From positions 21,075,001 through 21,139,000 of the forward strand of contig JAYKKT010000089.1 in the NCBI GenBank assembly GCA_036023115.1: 64,000 nt of DNA, read 5' to 3'. Under the pieces are notes generated by a model, which was not told the DNA's origin, ran no database searches, and saw only the letters and a list, made by a program, of their open reading frames with translations. The position numbers were made by a program, and so were the translations under genes. This DNA comes from Brasenia schreberi (lineage: Eukaryota > Streptophyta > Magnoliopsida > Nymphaeales > Cabombaceae). This document shows positions 1 to 10,382 of this stretch, in pieces (within the stretch, counting starts at the first letter, position 1; every line of letters starts with the position of its first letter).

Positions 1-382
1 GCATATATACCAAAGTGAGAGCCCACTATTCATCTAAATAAAACAAATAAATAAAATAAGAAGCAATGGAGTTGACATTCAAATTAAAATGTAAGAGTAT
101 ATATAACTAATTAATAAATCAAATGATACCATAGTGTATCTAAAAGTGGAGTTGTATTACGATGAACGTGACAAACCTTCAACAATGTCCGTACTTACTG
201 AGCTACAAATGAATGTTGTACTGAGTAAATGAATTTTATACAAGGTCAATTTCATTCAATATCCCATTTTAACTTCTTCATTTTCTTCAAAGTTGGGAGA
301 ATCTAATGGAGAAATTAAGAAAATATGTAAAAGCATACATATTATGATGCATTTGTCAGTTCCATATATATAAATTATCTGT
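1..382. other. AT-rich host flank, no gene seen
   Basis: This AT-rich stretch has no long open frame and no recognised repeat. It joins directly to the DNA after 2635 once the solo LTR and one copy of its target duplication are removed. A short phrase beginning CATTCAATATCCCA near 252 recurs near 2777, which may mark an older degraded repeat. Confidence 0.6.
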
Positions 383-387
383 CAAAC

Positions 388-2630
388 TGTAAACATCCAA
401 AATTTTAAAATGTTTTCAAAAACTTCTAAATTTTGAAAGTCAATTTGAAGCCTTTATGAAACTTTAAATTCAAAAACCCCAAAATTTTAAAGTTTAAGTC
501 TTTTGGGGAATATTTCAAAATAAAGGTTTTAAATTCAACAACCCATAAGTTTCGAAGCAGATAAACAGGTGAGACCCAATCCAAGCTTGGATCCAGAATC
601 AAGGCCCAAAAGCAAAGAAGATAAAGTCTACGAAAATCAAGATCAAATCCAAATAATATCCGGTTCAAATTCAAAAATGGGATCGTGCTAAGATGAGATC
701 AAGTGGAGGTTCAACCTTATCATGATCGAGCTTATCCAAATCCAGATAAGATAAATATGGAGGATCGAGCTTCTCAAGATAAAATCGAACTCAAGATCAT
801 GTTGGGGGTCGAATCTCTCAAATCAAGATAAAGTTAAATTCAAGATCAGGATGGGAAGATTAAGTCAAATTCAAATTAAGGCAATTGGAGCAGTCAAGCA
901 TCAAATTAAGAAAGGGCCTAGCAAGTGTACATGACCCATACAAAATAGCTTGTATCAAGTTGTAAGAATCATCAAGTTCGGTTGTACCAAAGACTAGCCC
1001 ACATGGGGCTGGCCCAAGTCACCAATGAAGGGACCACACATTGTGGATCTAGAACAAGGTAAGGAGCTGGTCCAACCTGCTCCAAGGAAGGGGCTAGAAG
1101 CCAGCCCCTTGGCCTATAAAAAGGGCCAAGGCGGGGGGGGGGGCGGGTTCTCCATCTTGGAAGAGTTTGAGAGAGGGTGAGGCTTCTACACTTGGTGAGA
1201 GCTTAGCTAGGGGAAAATTTCCAGCAAGAGGGTCTGCACAAGAGGGTCGTGAGCTACAAGTGCTTGGGGAAGAAAGGTAGATAGGTGAGTGCAAGGGGAG
1301 TTTTGGAGGAAGAGGAAACATCCTTGGCCGGATTCATTCTTGAATCACCGGCCAGATTTGGCTTATCGTGTAAGTATAATTCTGAATTCAATCTCAAATT
1401 TATTCTTCTTCCTTTAATTCAATTGAAATGGGGTTGTATTAATGGAGCATTGTCTCCTCCCACGTTGTAATAGTGATTAGATTTGATGCATTTCAATTAT
1501 GTTGCTGAATTTTCACCATTAAACACATGCACTCTATGTGTTTGCTTATGTGTTTCTACCCCAATATAATATATAAACACTCTATACTCTCTACCCCCTT
1601 TATGCTTAAGCTTATACATATAATTTACCTTTATTTCATTTTAGCAATTTAATTTGGGATGTAGAGTTGTTGCAATTTCAATTCGGGTGAGTTTGCATCA
1701 TGTATATTCTTAAAAACCTAAAACTGAACTTTCAACATCTCTACATACGTTGTTTGTTGCAATTTTAATTCCCGAATCCTTGCTTAAATTTATCTGAAAT
1801 TCTGCCCACTTATTCTATACACACAAGCCCACTCTAAATAAAATTTTAAAAAATTTTAGGGCCATGTAACTACGTAAATAAAATTGGGCAAAGTCGAGTA
1901 AAAACTTGTCCATTGTTTGCACATTCAGTTTCCCTGCAACAAAGTCTGGGTTTTTATCCCATAACTCTGTCTATAGGTCTCCAAATCAGGTGAATTTTGA
2001 TTCATTTGAAAGATGACATCTATAGCTTTCCAGCAATATCAAATTCACCAAATTTAGAACTCAGATCAATAAGATACATGCTCATCTTTGAGTCTCTATA
2101 TTTCTGTGACAGGACAGTTCTGGGTACTTAAGCAAGGGTACTTCATTGATTTAATTTTACTTCAAAACAACTTCGAATTGAGATCAGTAAAGTGCTACAG
2201 ATTCTCCACACCATAGGCCGTGCCCTATAATTTTTTTATCATTTTTGAAGGTCCATAAGGTCTTTAGATCGATTCAGGAAATAAGGCCTGAAAACAAAAC
2301 ATTCTGTTTTTCAGGACTTGTTCATTTCAAAAGTTTCGAACCAAAGTGCACTCACAACTTCTTTCAAAAACACCAACTCTTCACGTGAATTGGAGTTCAC
2401 CCTTTTCCAAAAATTGAAATTCCTAAGCACTTAGACTGACCCTTGAGCATCGGTTCAAGAAGGTCTAAAGCGAAAAGAATTCGCTTAACCACAATCGCCT
2501 ATGAAATCCGATTTTTCAAAAACTTTGCTAGTTTTGCAAACTAGCTGACACGCTCGCCCAAGTAAGTAGATAAGAAATTTTCACTTCAAGTTTCTACATA
2601 AGCTTTGAAGTGAAAAATTTCGTGTCTACA
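388..2630 (+). mobile_element. Solo LTR, short-LTR subfamily (2243 bp)
   Basis: The LTR begins TGTAAACATCC and ends GTGTCTACA. It is flanked by perfect 5-bp target duplications, CAAAC at 383-387 and at 2631-2635, so it is a complete insertion. No internal region is present, so it is a solo LTR left by recombination between two LTRs. A TATA box (about 1115-1120) lies between 8-bp inverted repeats. Downstream comes the family signature around 1430-1470 (GGGGTTGTATTAATGGAG followed by CTCC), and near the end the U5 hairpins (GCTAGTTT/AAACTAGC at 2527-2545). Its relatives here are the minus-strand LTRs at about 36250-37935, 40771-42200 and 42201-44427. Short open frames inside it are not genes. 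Confidence 0.93.
1107..1131 (+). promoter_or_regulatory. LTR core promoter: TATA box inside an 8-bp palindrome
   Basis: CCTTGGCC (1107-1114) and GGCCAAGG (1124-1131) are perfect inverted repeats around TATAAAAAG. By position and sequence this is the TATA box of the solo LTR. That would leave U3 at about 0.7 kb and the R/U5 leader at about 1.5 kb. A G homopolymer run follows directly. Confidence 0.7.
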
Positions 2631-2635
2631 CAAAC

Positions 2636-3013
2636 CTTCTTTAAAAGTGATTCTTTGCGATCAAGGTTTGCTTGTATTTTAACTTAGTCTTATTCATTAC
2701 ATCATATACATACACATACATGTGTAAGCATAGTGGGATTATCTTCACTATCTATAGAGTAGAGATGTATATATATACATTCAATATCCCACATTAACAC
2801 TTGCCTACCTGTTGCTTTTGGATGACATGAGTATAATAAAAATAATCCTTTATACTTTTCCAAAACCACTTAAAAATTTTAAAATTACACTTATGCTACC
2901 CAAAAGTAATAGGTGGACATGACTTAGTAGGTGTCAGTGTATCCCGGATCTAATTTTCCTATATATGTATAATATGTATGTATGCATATATATATATATG
3001 TATATATATATAT
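2636..3013. other. Host flank with TA-rich microsatellite
   Basis: This is AT-rich host DNA ending in a (TATG/TA)n microsatellite at about 2965-3018. That microsatellite was the integration target of E1; it continues at 20114-20150 on the far side. No gene was seen. Confidence 0.6.
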
Positions 3014-3555
3014 GTATGTGTAAACACCCTAAAATCAAACGATTTTCCAAAATAAACACTTGGTTTGAAAATCCATTTCAAAACCAGATTTTGAGTTTTC
3101 GAAAACCCAGGAGTTGTAAAAGCCTTAAACTTCTGTTTTAAAACCCTGTTCGAAATATGAATTTCTCAAACTCGGGCCAAGTCCCAATTTCGTAAAAGCC
3201 CAAAACAAACAGGTGGAGCTAGCTCCAAAATCTGCCCAAAACCAGGTTCAAAAGCCCATAATGCATCCTGGCCTGATAAAAGCAGGATCAAAAAGAGAAA
3301 AGAAGAGTCCAGGCCAAAAGCAGACTTCAAGCTCGGAGCATCAAATACCAAGCCAAAAGCATCCACTAAATCATTAGCAATCCAAGCTTGAAACAACAAA
3401 AATCAACTGAAACGGAGTCTAGAAAGGTGAGAAGGAGTTCGGACGAAATGGTTGGAGAAGACCCTGTCCAAGACGTAGCACTGATGAAGCTAGGGCCCGT
3501 AGAAACTATTCATCTCGAAACGCCAAGAAGGACTAAAGAAATGAAAATTTGGATT

Positions 3556-3581
3556 GGATCTGGACCCAAATATCCAGATCC
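3556..3581 (+). promoter_or_regulatory. U3 palindrome GGATCTGGA / TCCAGATCC
   Basis: Perfect 9-bp arms (3556-3564 and 3573-3581) flank an 8-bp spacer, about 80 bp upstream of the TATA box. The same arms with different spacers occur in nearly every long LTR of the window. This suggests a binding site or a fold under selection; its function is not known. Confidence 0.55.
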
Positions 3582-3648
3582 AAACCCAAATAGTATTTGG
3601 ATCGGATTTGGATATCAAAATCCACATCCAAGATCCACACCCAAGACC

Positions 3649-3675
3649 CACCTCATTTGCCTATAAATAGAGGTG
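3649..3675 (+). promoter_or_regulatory. E1 5' LTR core promoter (TATA in palindrome)
   Basis: CACCTC (3649-3654) and GAGGTG (3670-3675) enclose TATAAATA. Transcription would start about 30 bp downstream, which leaves a U3 of about 0.65 kb and a very long R/U5 leader of about 2.3 kb. The same arrangement is at 8891-8919 in the reversed solo LTR. Confidence 0.65.
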
Positions 3676-5233
3676 AGAGGGTGCCATAAGTTCACGTGAA
3701 ATTGAAATTGGGAGGCTTGGGAAGAGAGAGAATGAGTGGAGGGCATAAAGTAGATATGGTGTGCCATAGCCATGTGGGCTTGATCAAGGGCATGGGTTCA
3801 AGCCTTGTATGAACCTAGGCTCAAACCAAAGGGCTGCACCAACTTGAAGAAGGGCTGCACAAGGGCGTGGAGGCATGGGTTATGCATGGTGGACCAGCTC
3901 CAAGAGGTAGGTCTCTCAACCTCACCCTAACCTAGCCTAAACCACTTAACCGACCCCACTAAACCTAACCCAAAACTAGCCTAGACCTAGCCCCTTTCAC
4001 CTAAACTGACCCAAACTCCCCCTAACCGACCTAAATCTAAACCCAACCGAGTGCAGCTGCACTCGGTTTGAACCCATTTAAAACCCCATCCGCCATCCTA
4101 CATCCCTCACCTCCCGGCACAACCTAGCGCCACACTACACCAGCCCCTGGCCAGCGTCACCTTCCGGTCGTGACCCCCCACTTGCCATCTTCCAACACCC
4201 GGCCAGCATCACCTTCCTGCCGTGACCACCCGCCTGCCATCTCCCTACATCACCCTAGCACCAGCACCCCTGCCAGGCGCACCTGTCGCTTGCACCCTTT
4301 CCCAGCACCTAGCGCCCCAGCCAGCGTCACCCCACATCTCCCGGTGCACCTAGCGCCACTCCAATGTTGCACCTTTCCTAGCACCCTGCCACAGCCTCCG
4401 CGCCACACCACACTGCCACAACACCTTCCCCATCCGCCTGCAGCCTGCCGAACCGCACCCCAGCTCCCATCCCATTACCTAAGACCCTACCTTAGCCGAG
4501 ACCTGGCCAGCTGCATCCCTTCTCCTTAGTGTTGATTAGGACTAGCCCCATTTAAGCCGTGCTTACCTTAGCCAACCCTCACCTTGGCCGAACCTAAGCC
4601 CCTCCTAAGCTCAAACACCCGGTTGCCCCCAAGCATACCCTAAGCCTAAATTCACGTCTAAACCCACCTAGGGAGACCCATCTCTTGGCTGCCAAGGTGG
4701 ATGAACCCGAGCAAGTGGAGAGGAAAAGCCGACCACTTATAAGTGTTTAAATTCGGTTTTTACATTACTCCTTTAAAATTCAATTCAATTCGATACGGGG
4801 TTGTAATAATGGAGAGTAGTCTCCCCCGAAATGTAATATTCGTGCTTGATACACAAGGCACACACGTATACTTGAGCCATATTGCTCTTAGACGTACACA
4901 AAACACCCACGTGCACTTGAGCCTTTTCGCTCTTAATTGAACACGATTGCACACACATTGAGCCTGTCCGCTCTTAAGCTAAAGTATATATTTCCCTTTG
5001 GGTATTTACTTTAGTGAAAGCTGTGTGAGTTGCAATTCAATTTGGGTTGTTACATTCACGTTGTGAGTTTGTCATTTAAATTTCATGCTCACACACAAAA
5101 GTACTCGAGCACTTGCTCTACACTCTTACGCACATTTTGAGCCTTTGTTGCTCATAAGATATAGCATACTTCTATATTTTCCAACTGCATGAGTTTTACA
5201 TTCAGTCGTGTAAGCACTTACATTTTCGGGTGG

Positions 5234-5447
5234 GTTCAATTCAAGTTGTGTGAGTTGTCTTTACATTTACACACCAAGAGCACTCACTCACAATTGAGCC
5301 TTTCCGCTCTTACTATATACTTATATTTCAATTTCGGTAAGTTCAATTCAAGTTGTGTGAGTTGTCTTTTCATTTACACACCAAGAGCACTCACTCACTA
5401 TTGAGCCTTTCCGCTCTTAAGATATAAGTATATTTCAATTATGCAAT
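5234..5447 (+). repeat. Two 107-bp tandem units in the LTR leader
   Basis: Copies start at 5234 and 5341. Each holds GTTCAATTCAAGTTGTGTG, a CACTCACTCAC stretch and a GAGCCTTTCCGCTC mini-hairpin. The 3' LTR carries three copies (19211, 19318, 19425), so copy number changed within one insertion. Confidence 0.85.
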
Positions 5448-5819
5448 TTACATTCAAGTCGTGTGAGTTGCTTTCAAGTTCGGGTATTTCCCTTAAGCTG
5501 CGTTGCACTTTCAATTTCGGGTATTTACATTAAGTTGTGTGAGTTGCTTTCAATTCGAGCCTAGCTCACATCATCATATCAAACCCAAAAAATATTTGTG
5601 CATCCTTGCATTCATGCGTTTTCAAAAGAAACCCCGAATCTACGCTCAAACACGCTGAAATTAGGCCACCTGTGCACACACATCCGACCTAAATAGCTTA
5701 AAACTCAAAGACTTGGAATCATACAGCCTCCGTACATAAAATTTGCAAACTTAGGCAAAACTAGTATTTTGAAAACACTTGTCTCCTTTCAAAGAGTCAA
5801 AATTGTTTTATCAAAGTTT

Positions 5820-6030
5820 ATAAAACGCTTAAACTGACCCTTGAGCACCGGTTCAAGAATGTTTAAAGCGAAAAGATCCCGCTTGCTCACAATTGCCTTA
5901 AAAACGTCAGATATTTTAAAAAATCTTTGCTAGCTTGAGCAAGCTACATGGTACGCTCATAGAAATGACGTAGACACGAAAAGATTCATTTCCAGCTTTA
6001 AAACCAGAAGTGAGAATTTTCGTGTTTACA
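5820..6030 (+). promoter_or_regulatory. Structured U5 end of the E1 5' LTR
   Basis: Inverted repeats seen in order: CTTGAGC-ACCG-GTTCAAG (about 5842-5859), AAGCG/CGCTT just after, GCTAGCTT/AAGCTA (5929-5946), and a terminal stem ACACGAAAA (5974-5982) with TTTTCGTGT (6017-6025). Equivalent stems with changed but still pairing arms occur in the other LTRs, so an RNA role in the genomic leader is likely. The PBS lies immediately downstream. Confidence 0.6.
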
Positions 6031-6052
6031 GATTTGGCACGCCCGGTGGGAC
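6031..6052 (+). other. E1 primer-binding site
   Basis: GATTTGGCACGCCCGGTGGG follows the LTR directly, which is where the tRNA primer of a plant LTR element anneals. The same sequence follows the E2 LTR at 48380. I could not assign the tRNA with certainty from memory. The core TGGCACGCCC (6035-6044) is repeated inside U5 of most copies. Confidence 0.85.
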
Positions 6053-6161
6053 CCGGGACTTGAAAAGTTTATAAAACAAGCAGAACTTTGCGAAATTTTT
6101 CTGAAAGTGGTAAAATTTTCGCCTAAATTGCATTTTGTAGGATTTTTAAACGTTTTGAGTC

Positions 6162-6572
6162 ATGTCTAGTTCTGGCTCTAACGAAGTGACTAGCCGAGCC
6201 TCGCACTCGTCAAGTTCCCTTTCTAAAAAGATTTCAAAATCTCAAATAAAATGTAAAAGAGAAGAGTTAGAAAACTTGCGTAGGGAATTCGAAGCTAAAA
6301 TAGATGCAAGAATCAACGCCCTTAGCCAAGAGGTTGAGGCGGCCGCCTCTTGTTCGTCACATGGCGAACCTGACAAAGCCAAGAAAAGAACTACCAAGGC
6401 AAGAAAACCCAAGGAAACCTCCGCAATTGAGGGGGACGAATACCACGATTCCTTCACACTGAAGGATCGCAAAGCCCTTCAACAACTGTTGAGAGGGCAA
6501 AATAAAGAAAAGAAATCGTATGCCCTGTCTGACTTCCTTCCATCTGATTATGAAACAGACAGCGACGACGAC
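6162..6572 (+). pseudogene. gag: E1 gag, N-terminal part (interrupted)
   Basis: An open frame starting MSSSGSNEV is the amino end of Gag. A serine-rich start is followed by a probable coiled coil (about residues 30-60, with LENLRREFEAK), a basic stretch (KAKKRTTKARK), and an acidic end (YETDSDDD). The E2 copy at 48529 is clearly homologous. At 6573 the frame runs into a reversed solo LTR and stops within a few codons; it resumes at 9638. Gag would form the cytoplasmic particle that packages the RNA. The start is the first ATG after the PBS that is shared with E2. Confidence 0.85.
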
Positions 6573-9500
6573 TGTAAGACATGAAAATTTCCACTCCTGG
6601 CTTTTGGGGCAGGGAACGAACATTTTCGAGTTTACGTCGCTTTTAGGGGCGTGCCAGCTAGCTTACTCAAACTAGCGAAGATTTTAGAAATATCTGACTT
6701 TTTGGCGACTGTGGATAAGCGAGATCTTTTCATTTAAAACCTTCTTGAACTGACGCTTAAGGGTTGGTTTAAACGCTTAGAAAAATTTGATTTCAAGCAA
6801 ACATGTACTTTTGAAAGAAAAGCAAGTATTTCGATGATTGTATGCCTAAATTGCAGTTTTTATTATGGGGTTGTTCGAATCCAAGTCTTTGAGTTTTTAA
6901 GCTATTTAGGCCGGATGTGTGTGCTTCAAGTGGCCTAAATTTAGCGAGTTTGAGCGTAGTTTCGGGGTTTCCTCTTTGAAAATACGCGAATGCAAGGATG
7001 CACAAACACTCTTCGGGTTTGGTATGATGTGAGCTAGGCTCGAATTGAAAGCAACTCACACACACAACTTAATGTAAATACCCGAATGTAAGTGCAACTC
7101 ATGCAACTGAAGGGAAATACCCGAACTTTGAAAGCAACTCGCACGACTTGAATGTAAATTGCAGAAGGAAAATATACTTATATCTTAAGAGCAGAAAGGC
7201 TCAATTGTGAGTGAGTGCTCTTGGTGTGTAAATGGAAAGACAACTCACACAATTGGAATTGAACTTGCCGAAAATGAAATATAAGTATAGTAAGAGCGGA
7301 AAGGCTCAATGCACGCGTGTGTGTAGTGTGAAATTTAAATGACAAACTCACATGACATGAATTGAACTTTGTCGAAATTGAAATATAGATATATGATAAG
7401 AGCGAAAAGGCTCAATGCACGCGTGTGTGTAGTGTAGAATTTAAATGACAAACTCACACGACATAAATTGAACCACCCAGAAATGTAAATGCGTACACAA
7501 CTGAATGTAAAACTCACGCAGCTGGAAAGTATATAAATACACTATATCTTATGAACAACAAAGGCTCAAAAGGTGCGTGAGAGTGTGGAGCAAGTGCTCA
7601 CGTACTTCTTGGGTGCGAGTGTGAAATTTAAATGACAAACTCACACGATATGAATGTAACAATCTGGAATTGAAATTGCATGGCTTTCACTAAAGTCTTT
7701 AGCTTAAGAGCGAAGGCTCAATGTGTGTGCAATAGTGTGCAACTAAGAGCAGAAAGGCTAGAGTGCACGTGGGTGTCTCGTGTATGTTTTAAGAGCAATA
7801 TGGCTCAAGTGTACGTGTGTGCTTCGTGTATCAAGCATCAATATTACATCTCGGGGGAAAGACCACGCTCCATTATTACAACCCCGTATCGAATTGAATT
7901 GAAATTTAAAGGAGTAAGGTAAAAACCAAATTTAAACACTTACAAGTGGACGGCTTTTTCCTCTCACTCGTGCTTGGGCTTGTGTCCACCTTGGCAGCCA
8001 AGAGGTGGGTCTCCTTAGGTGGGTTTATCAACGTGAGTTTTGGCTTGGGAGAGGCGTGGGTGCTTGGAGCTTGGGAGTGCCTAGGTTCAGCCAAAAGGTA
8101 GGGCTGGTTAGGGTGAGTGTCTTAGGCGTGGGCGGGCTAAGGCAAGTCATAGTTTAATGGGTGTATGGCCCTAAGGCAAGTCACGACCAAAGGGGGTCTT
8201 AGGTGCGGGCTGGCTCTAGTCGGCCCTAAGTCTTGTCACGGCCTAAATGGGAAGGTCACGGCCTAAGGTGTGGCTGGTTCTAGTTTGTGGTTGGAGCTGG
8301 CCAAGGTAGGCTGCAAGAGGCAGGTTACGGGTGATAGGACATGGTAGGCGTGGGGCGCAGCAGTTCGGCGCTAGGGCGTTGCAGTAGGGCGCAGCGGGGT
8401 GCGCTGGGGAGCGTCGATGCGCTGGGCGCGCGGGACAGGCGCTAGGGCACAGCAGGGCGCAGCGGGGTGCGCTGGGCGCTCGGGACAGGCGCGCTGGGGT
8501 TCAACCAGTGTGTGGTTCAAACCGAGTGCAGCTGCACGCGGTCGGGCTTAGATGTGGGTAGGTTAGGTAGTTTTTGAGTTGGTTTAGGTGAAAATGGCTA
8601 GGTTTAGGCTAGCTTAGGGTGAGGTTTAGAGAGGTAGGTTAGATGGTTTAGGCTAGGTTAGGGTGGGGTTAGGAGGCCTACCTCTTGGAGCCGGTCCACT
8701 GTGCTTCACCCATGCCTCCACGCCTTGTTGCAACCACTCCTTCACGTTGGTGCAGCCCTTGGCTAGGTCTAAGTTCATACAAGCTTGAACCCACACCCTT
8801 GATCAAGCCCACATGGCTATAGCCCACCACTCACTCTCTCTCTTCGAAAGCCTCTCCTCCAATTCACGTGAACCCCCATTTGGGACCCCCTCACCTCTAT
8901 TTATAGGCAAAAGAGGTGAGTCTTGGATATGGGTCTTGGAATCCAGATCCGATCCAAACACTATTTGGGTTTGGATCTTGGATCTCGGATATTTTGGGAT
9001 CTAGATTCGACTCAAATATTATTTGGGTTTGGATCTTGGATCTCGGATATTTGGGATCCAGATCCAATCCAAACACTATTTGGATTTGGATCTGGATATT
9101 TAGGTCCAGATCCAATCCAATTTTCTGTTTCTTCAGTCCTTCTTGGCGTTTCGAGACAGACGGTTTATGCGGGCCCTAACTTTATCAGCACTCTATCTTG
9201 TGCTGGGTTTTCCCCAACTTTGTCATCCGAACTCCTTCTCACTTTTCTGGACTCCATTTCAATTCATTTCTGTCGTTTCGGGCTTGGATTTCTGCTATTT
9301 TGGTGGATGTGCTTGGCTTGGCATTTGATGCTCCGGGCTTGCAATCTACTTCTAGCTTGGGCTTTCTTTTTGGCTTTTGATCCTACTTTCTATCTAGCTT
9401 TGAACCTGCTTTTGAGGCTGCTTTTGATTCAAGCTTCACCTGTTGGATTTTGGGCTTTTACAAAATTGGGACTTGGCCCATATTTGAAAAATTCAATTTG

Positions 9501-9632
9501 AACGGGGTTGGCACAGAAGATAAAAACTTTTCCAACTCTTGGGTTTTTGAAAACTCCAGAATCTTGTTTTGAAATGGATTTTCAAACCAGGTGTTTACTT
9601 TTGAAATTCATTTGATTTTTGGTGTGTTTACA
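6573..9632 (-). mobile_element. Reversed solo LTR inserted in E1 gag (3060 bp)
   Basis: On the minus strand this reads as a complete LTR of the E1 family. On the plus strand it begins TGTAAGACATG and ends GTGTGTTTACA. Target duplications ACGAC lie at 6568-6572 and 9633-9637. Removing the insert and one duplication restores the gag frame (DDD followed by VPNFHRYDG, as in E2). Inside are the PBS-like decamer (6647-6656, reversed), the hairpin at 6657-6676, mini-hairpin arrays (about 7190-7820) and the TATA palindrome (8891-8919). The 192-codon frame at 8923-9501 is a shadow in U3. Confidence 0.95.
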
Positions 9633-9637
9633 ACGAC

Positions 9638-10382
9638 GTACCGAATTTCCATCGGTATGATGGCACGGGGGATGCTAGATCCCATTTGCAACTCTTTTCG
9701 CGCAGAGCCCACAAGAAGAAGAGGGACTCTGCGAAATGGATTTATTGGTTCCCCCTTTTCCTCAAGGGGACTACTTTAAAATGGCTTGCTTCCTACGACT
9801 TAAGCTAGTTTGCTACTTTTGAAGAGTTAGCAAACTGCTTTATGCAAAGATTTTTGCACAATGTGGAAGTAACGCCCACTTTGAACACCTTGAGGGACAC
9901 GAAACAAGCTTCGAACGAGGACGTACATGCGTTCATCGTTCGATGGAGGTCCCTCCTTGGGCAAATAAAAGAGTCTATCTCTAAAGGATGCACAATCATG
10001 CTCATCCTTGAAAATTTTAAAACGGAGATCAAGACTCTCCTCTCTTTACACGAAATTTCTACATTCCATAAGTTAATAAAGAAGGCTTCCTTATTTGAAA
10101 TCAATCTGAAAAGGGAGTCTATGACGACTTATGGAAGGGAAAAATACTTCCAAAAATGAGATTTGAAAAACCCGGAACTTACGGGCCACCCATGACAAAG
10201 GGGCAAAACCCCAAAAGATTGCAAACGTCCAAGTGGAGTCGAGTCCGGTGGGCACTTCGAAAAGGCTCGAACAACAAAAAAATGAAAAAAATGAAAAATT
10301 TCAAAAAAATTTTGAAAAACGGGAGTATACCCCACTAGGGCAACCTGTCTTGGAGGTCCTAGACCTAATACTCGCCTAGGGC
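9638..10382 (+). pseudogene. gag: E1 gag, capsid-like middle part
   Basis: The frame resumes after the inserted LTR with a phrase typical of plant Gag (NFHRYDGTGD, then HLQLFSRR), and continues through KWIYWFP, FATFEELANCFMQRF and HAFIVRWRSLLGQ. It carries an in-frame TAG at 9806-9808 where a Gln codon is expected, and a frameshift near 10115, after which the original frame is open up to a stop at about 10337. E2 has the same region at 48900-49600 with different lesions. Confidence 0.8.

Larger units (their letters stand above)
3019..6030 (+). mobile_element. E1 5' LTR (3012 bp)
   Basis: The LTR starts TGTAAACACC and ends TTTACA. In order it holds a U3 palindrome (3556-3581), a TATA box in a palindrome (3649-3675), a C-rich tract with degenerate CCTAA units (about 3910-4060), a proline-rich-looking low-complexity stretch that is not a gene, the GGGGTTGTAATAATGGAG signature (about 4797), six GAGC-loop-GCTC mini-hairpins (4874-5420), two copies of a 107-bp tandem unit (5234-5447), and the structured U5 end. 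Compared with the 3' LTR it has one tandem unit fewer and keeps a segment (about 4030-4085) that the 3' LTR lacks. Confidence 0.95.

Noticed and set aside
4170..4529. 119-codon proline/serine-rich frame, and its twin at 18094-18468
   Set aside because: It lies in the C-rich leader of the E1 LTRs. The two LTR copies differ by indels that break any common frame, and other LTRs have unrelated C-rich frames at the same place.
5234..5447. CRISPR-like array
   Set aside because: Units of 107 bp without short conserved repeats and unique spacers, inside a eukaryotic LTR; these are ordinary tandem repeats.
8923..9501. 192-codon plus-strand frame
   Set aside because: It is antisense through U3 of the reversed solo LTR. 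Its WIWIQ-like repeats are translations of the GGATCTGGA palindrome region, also seen at 45273, 52331, 57827 and 60723.
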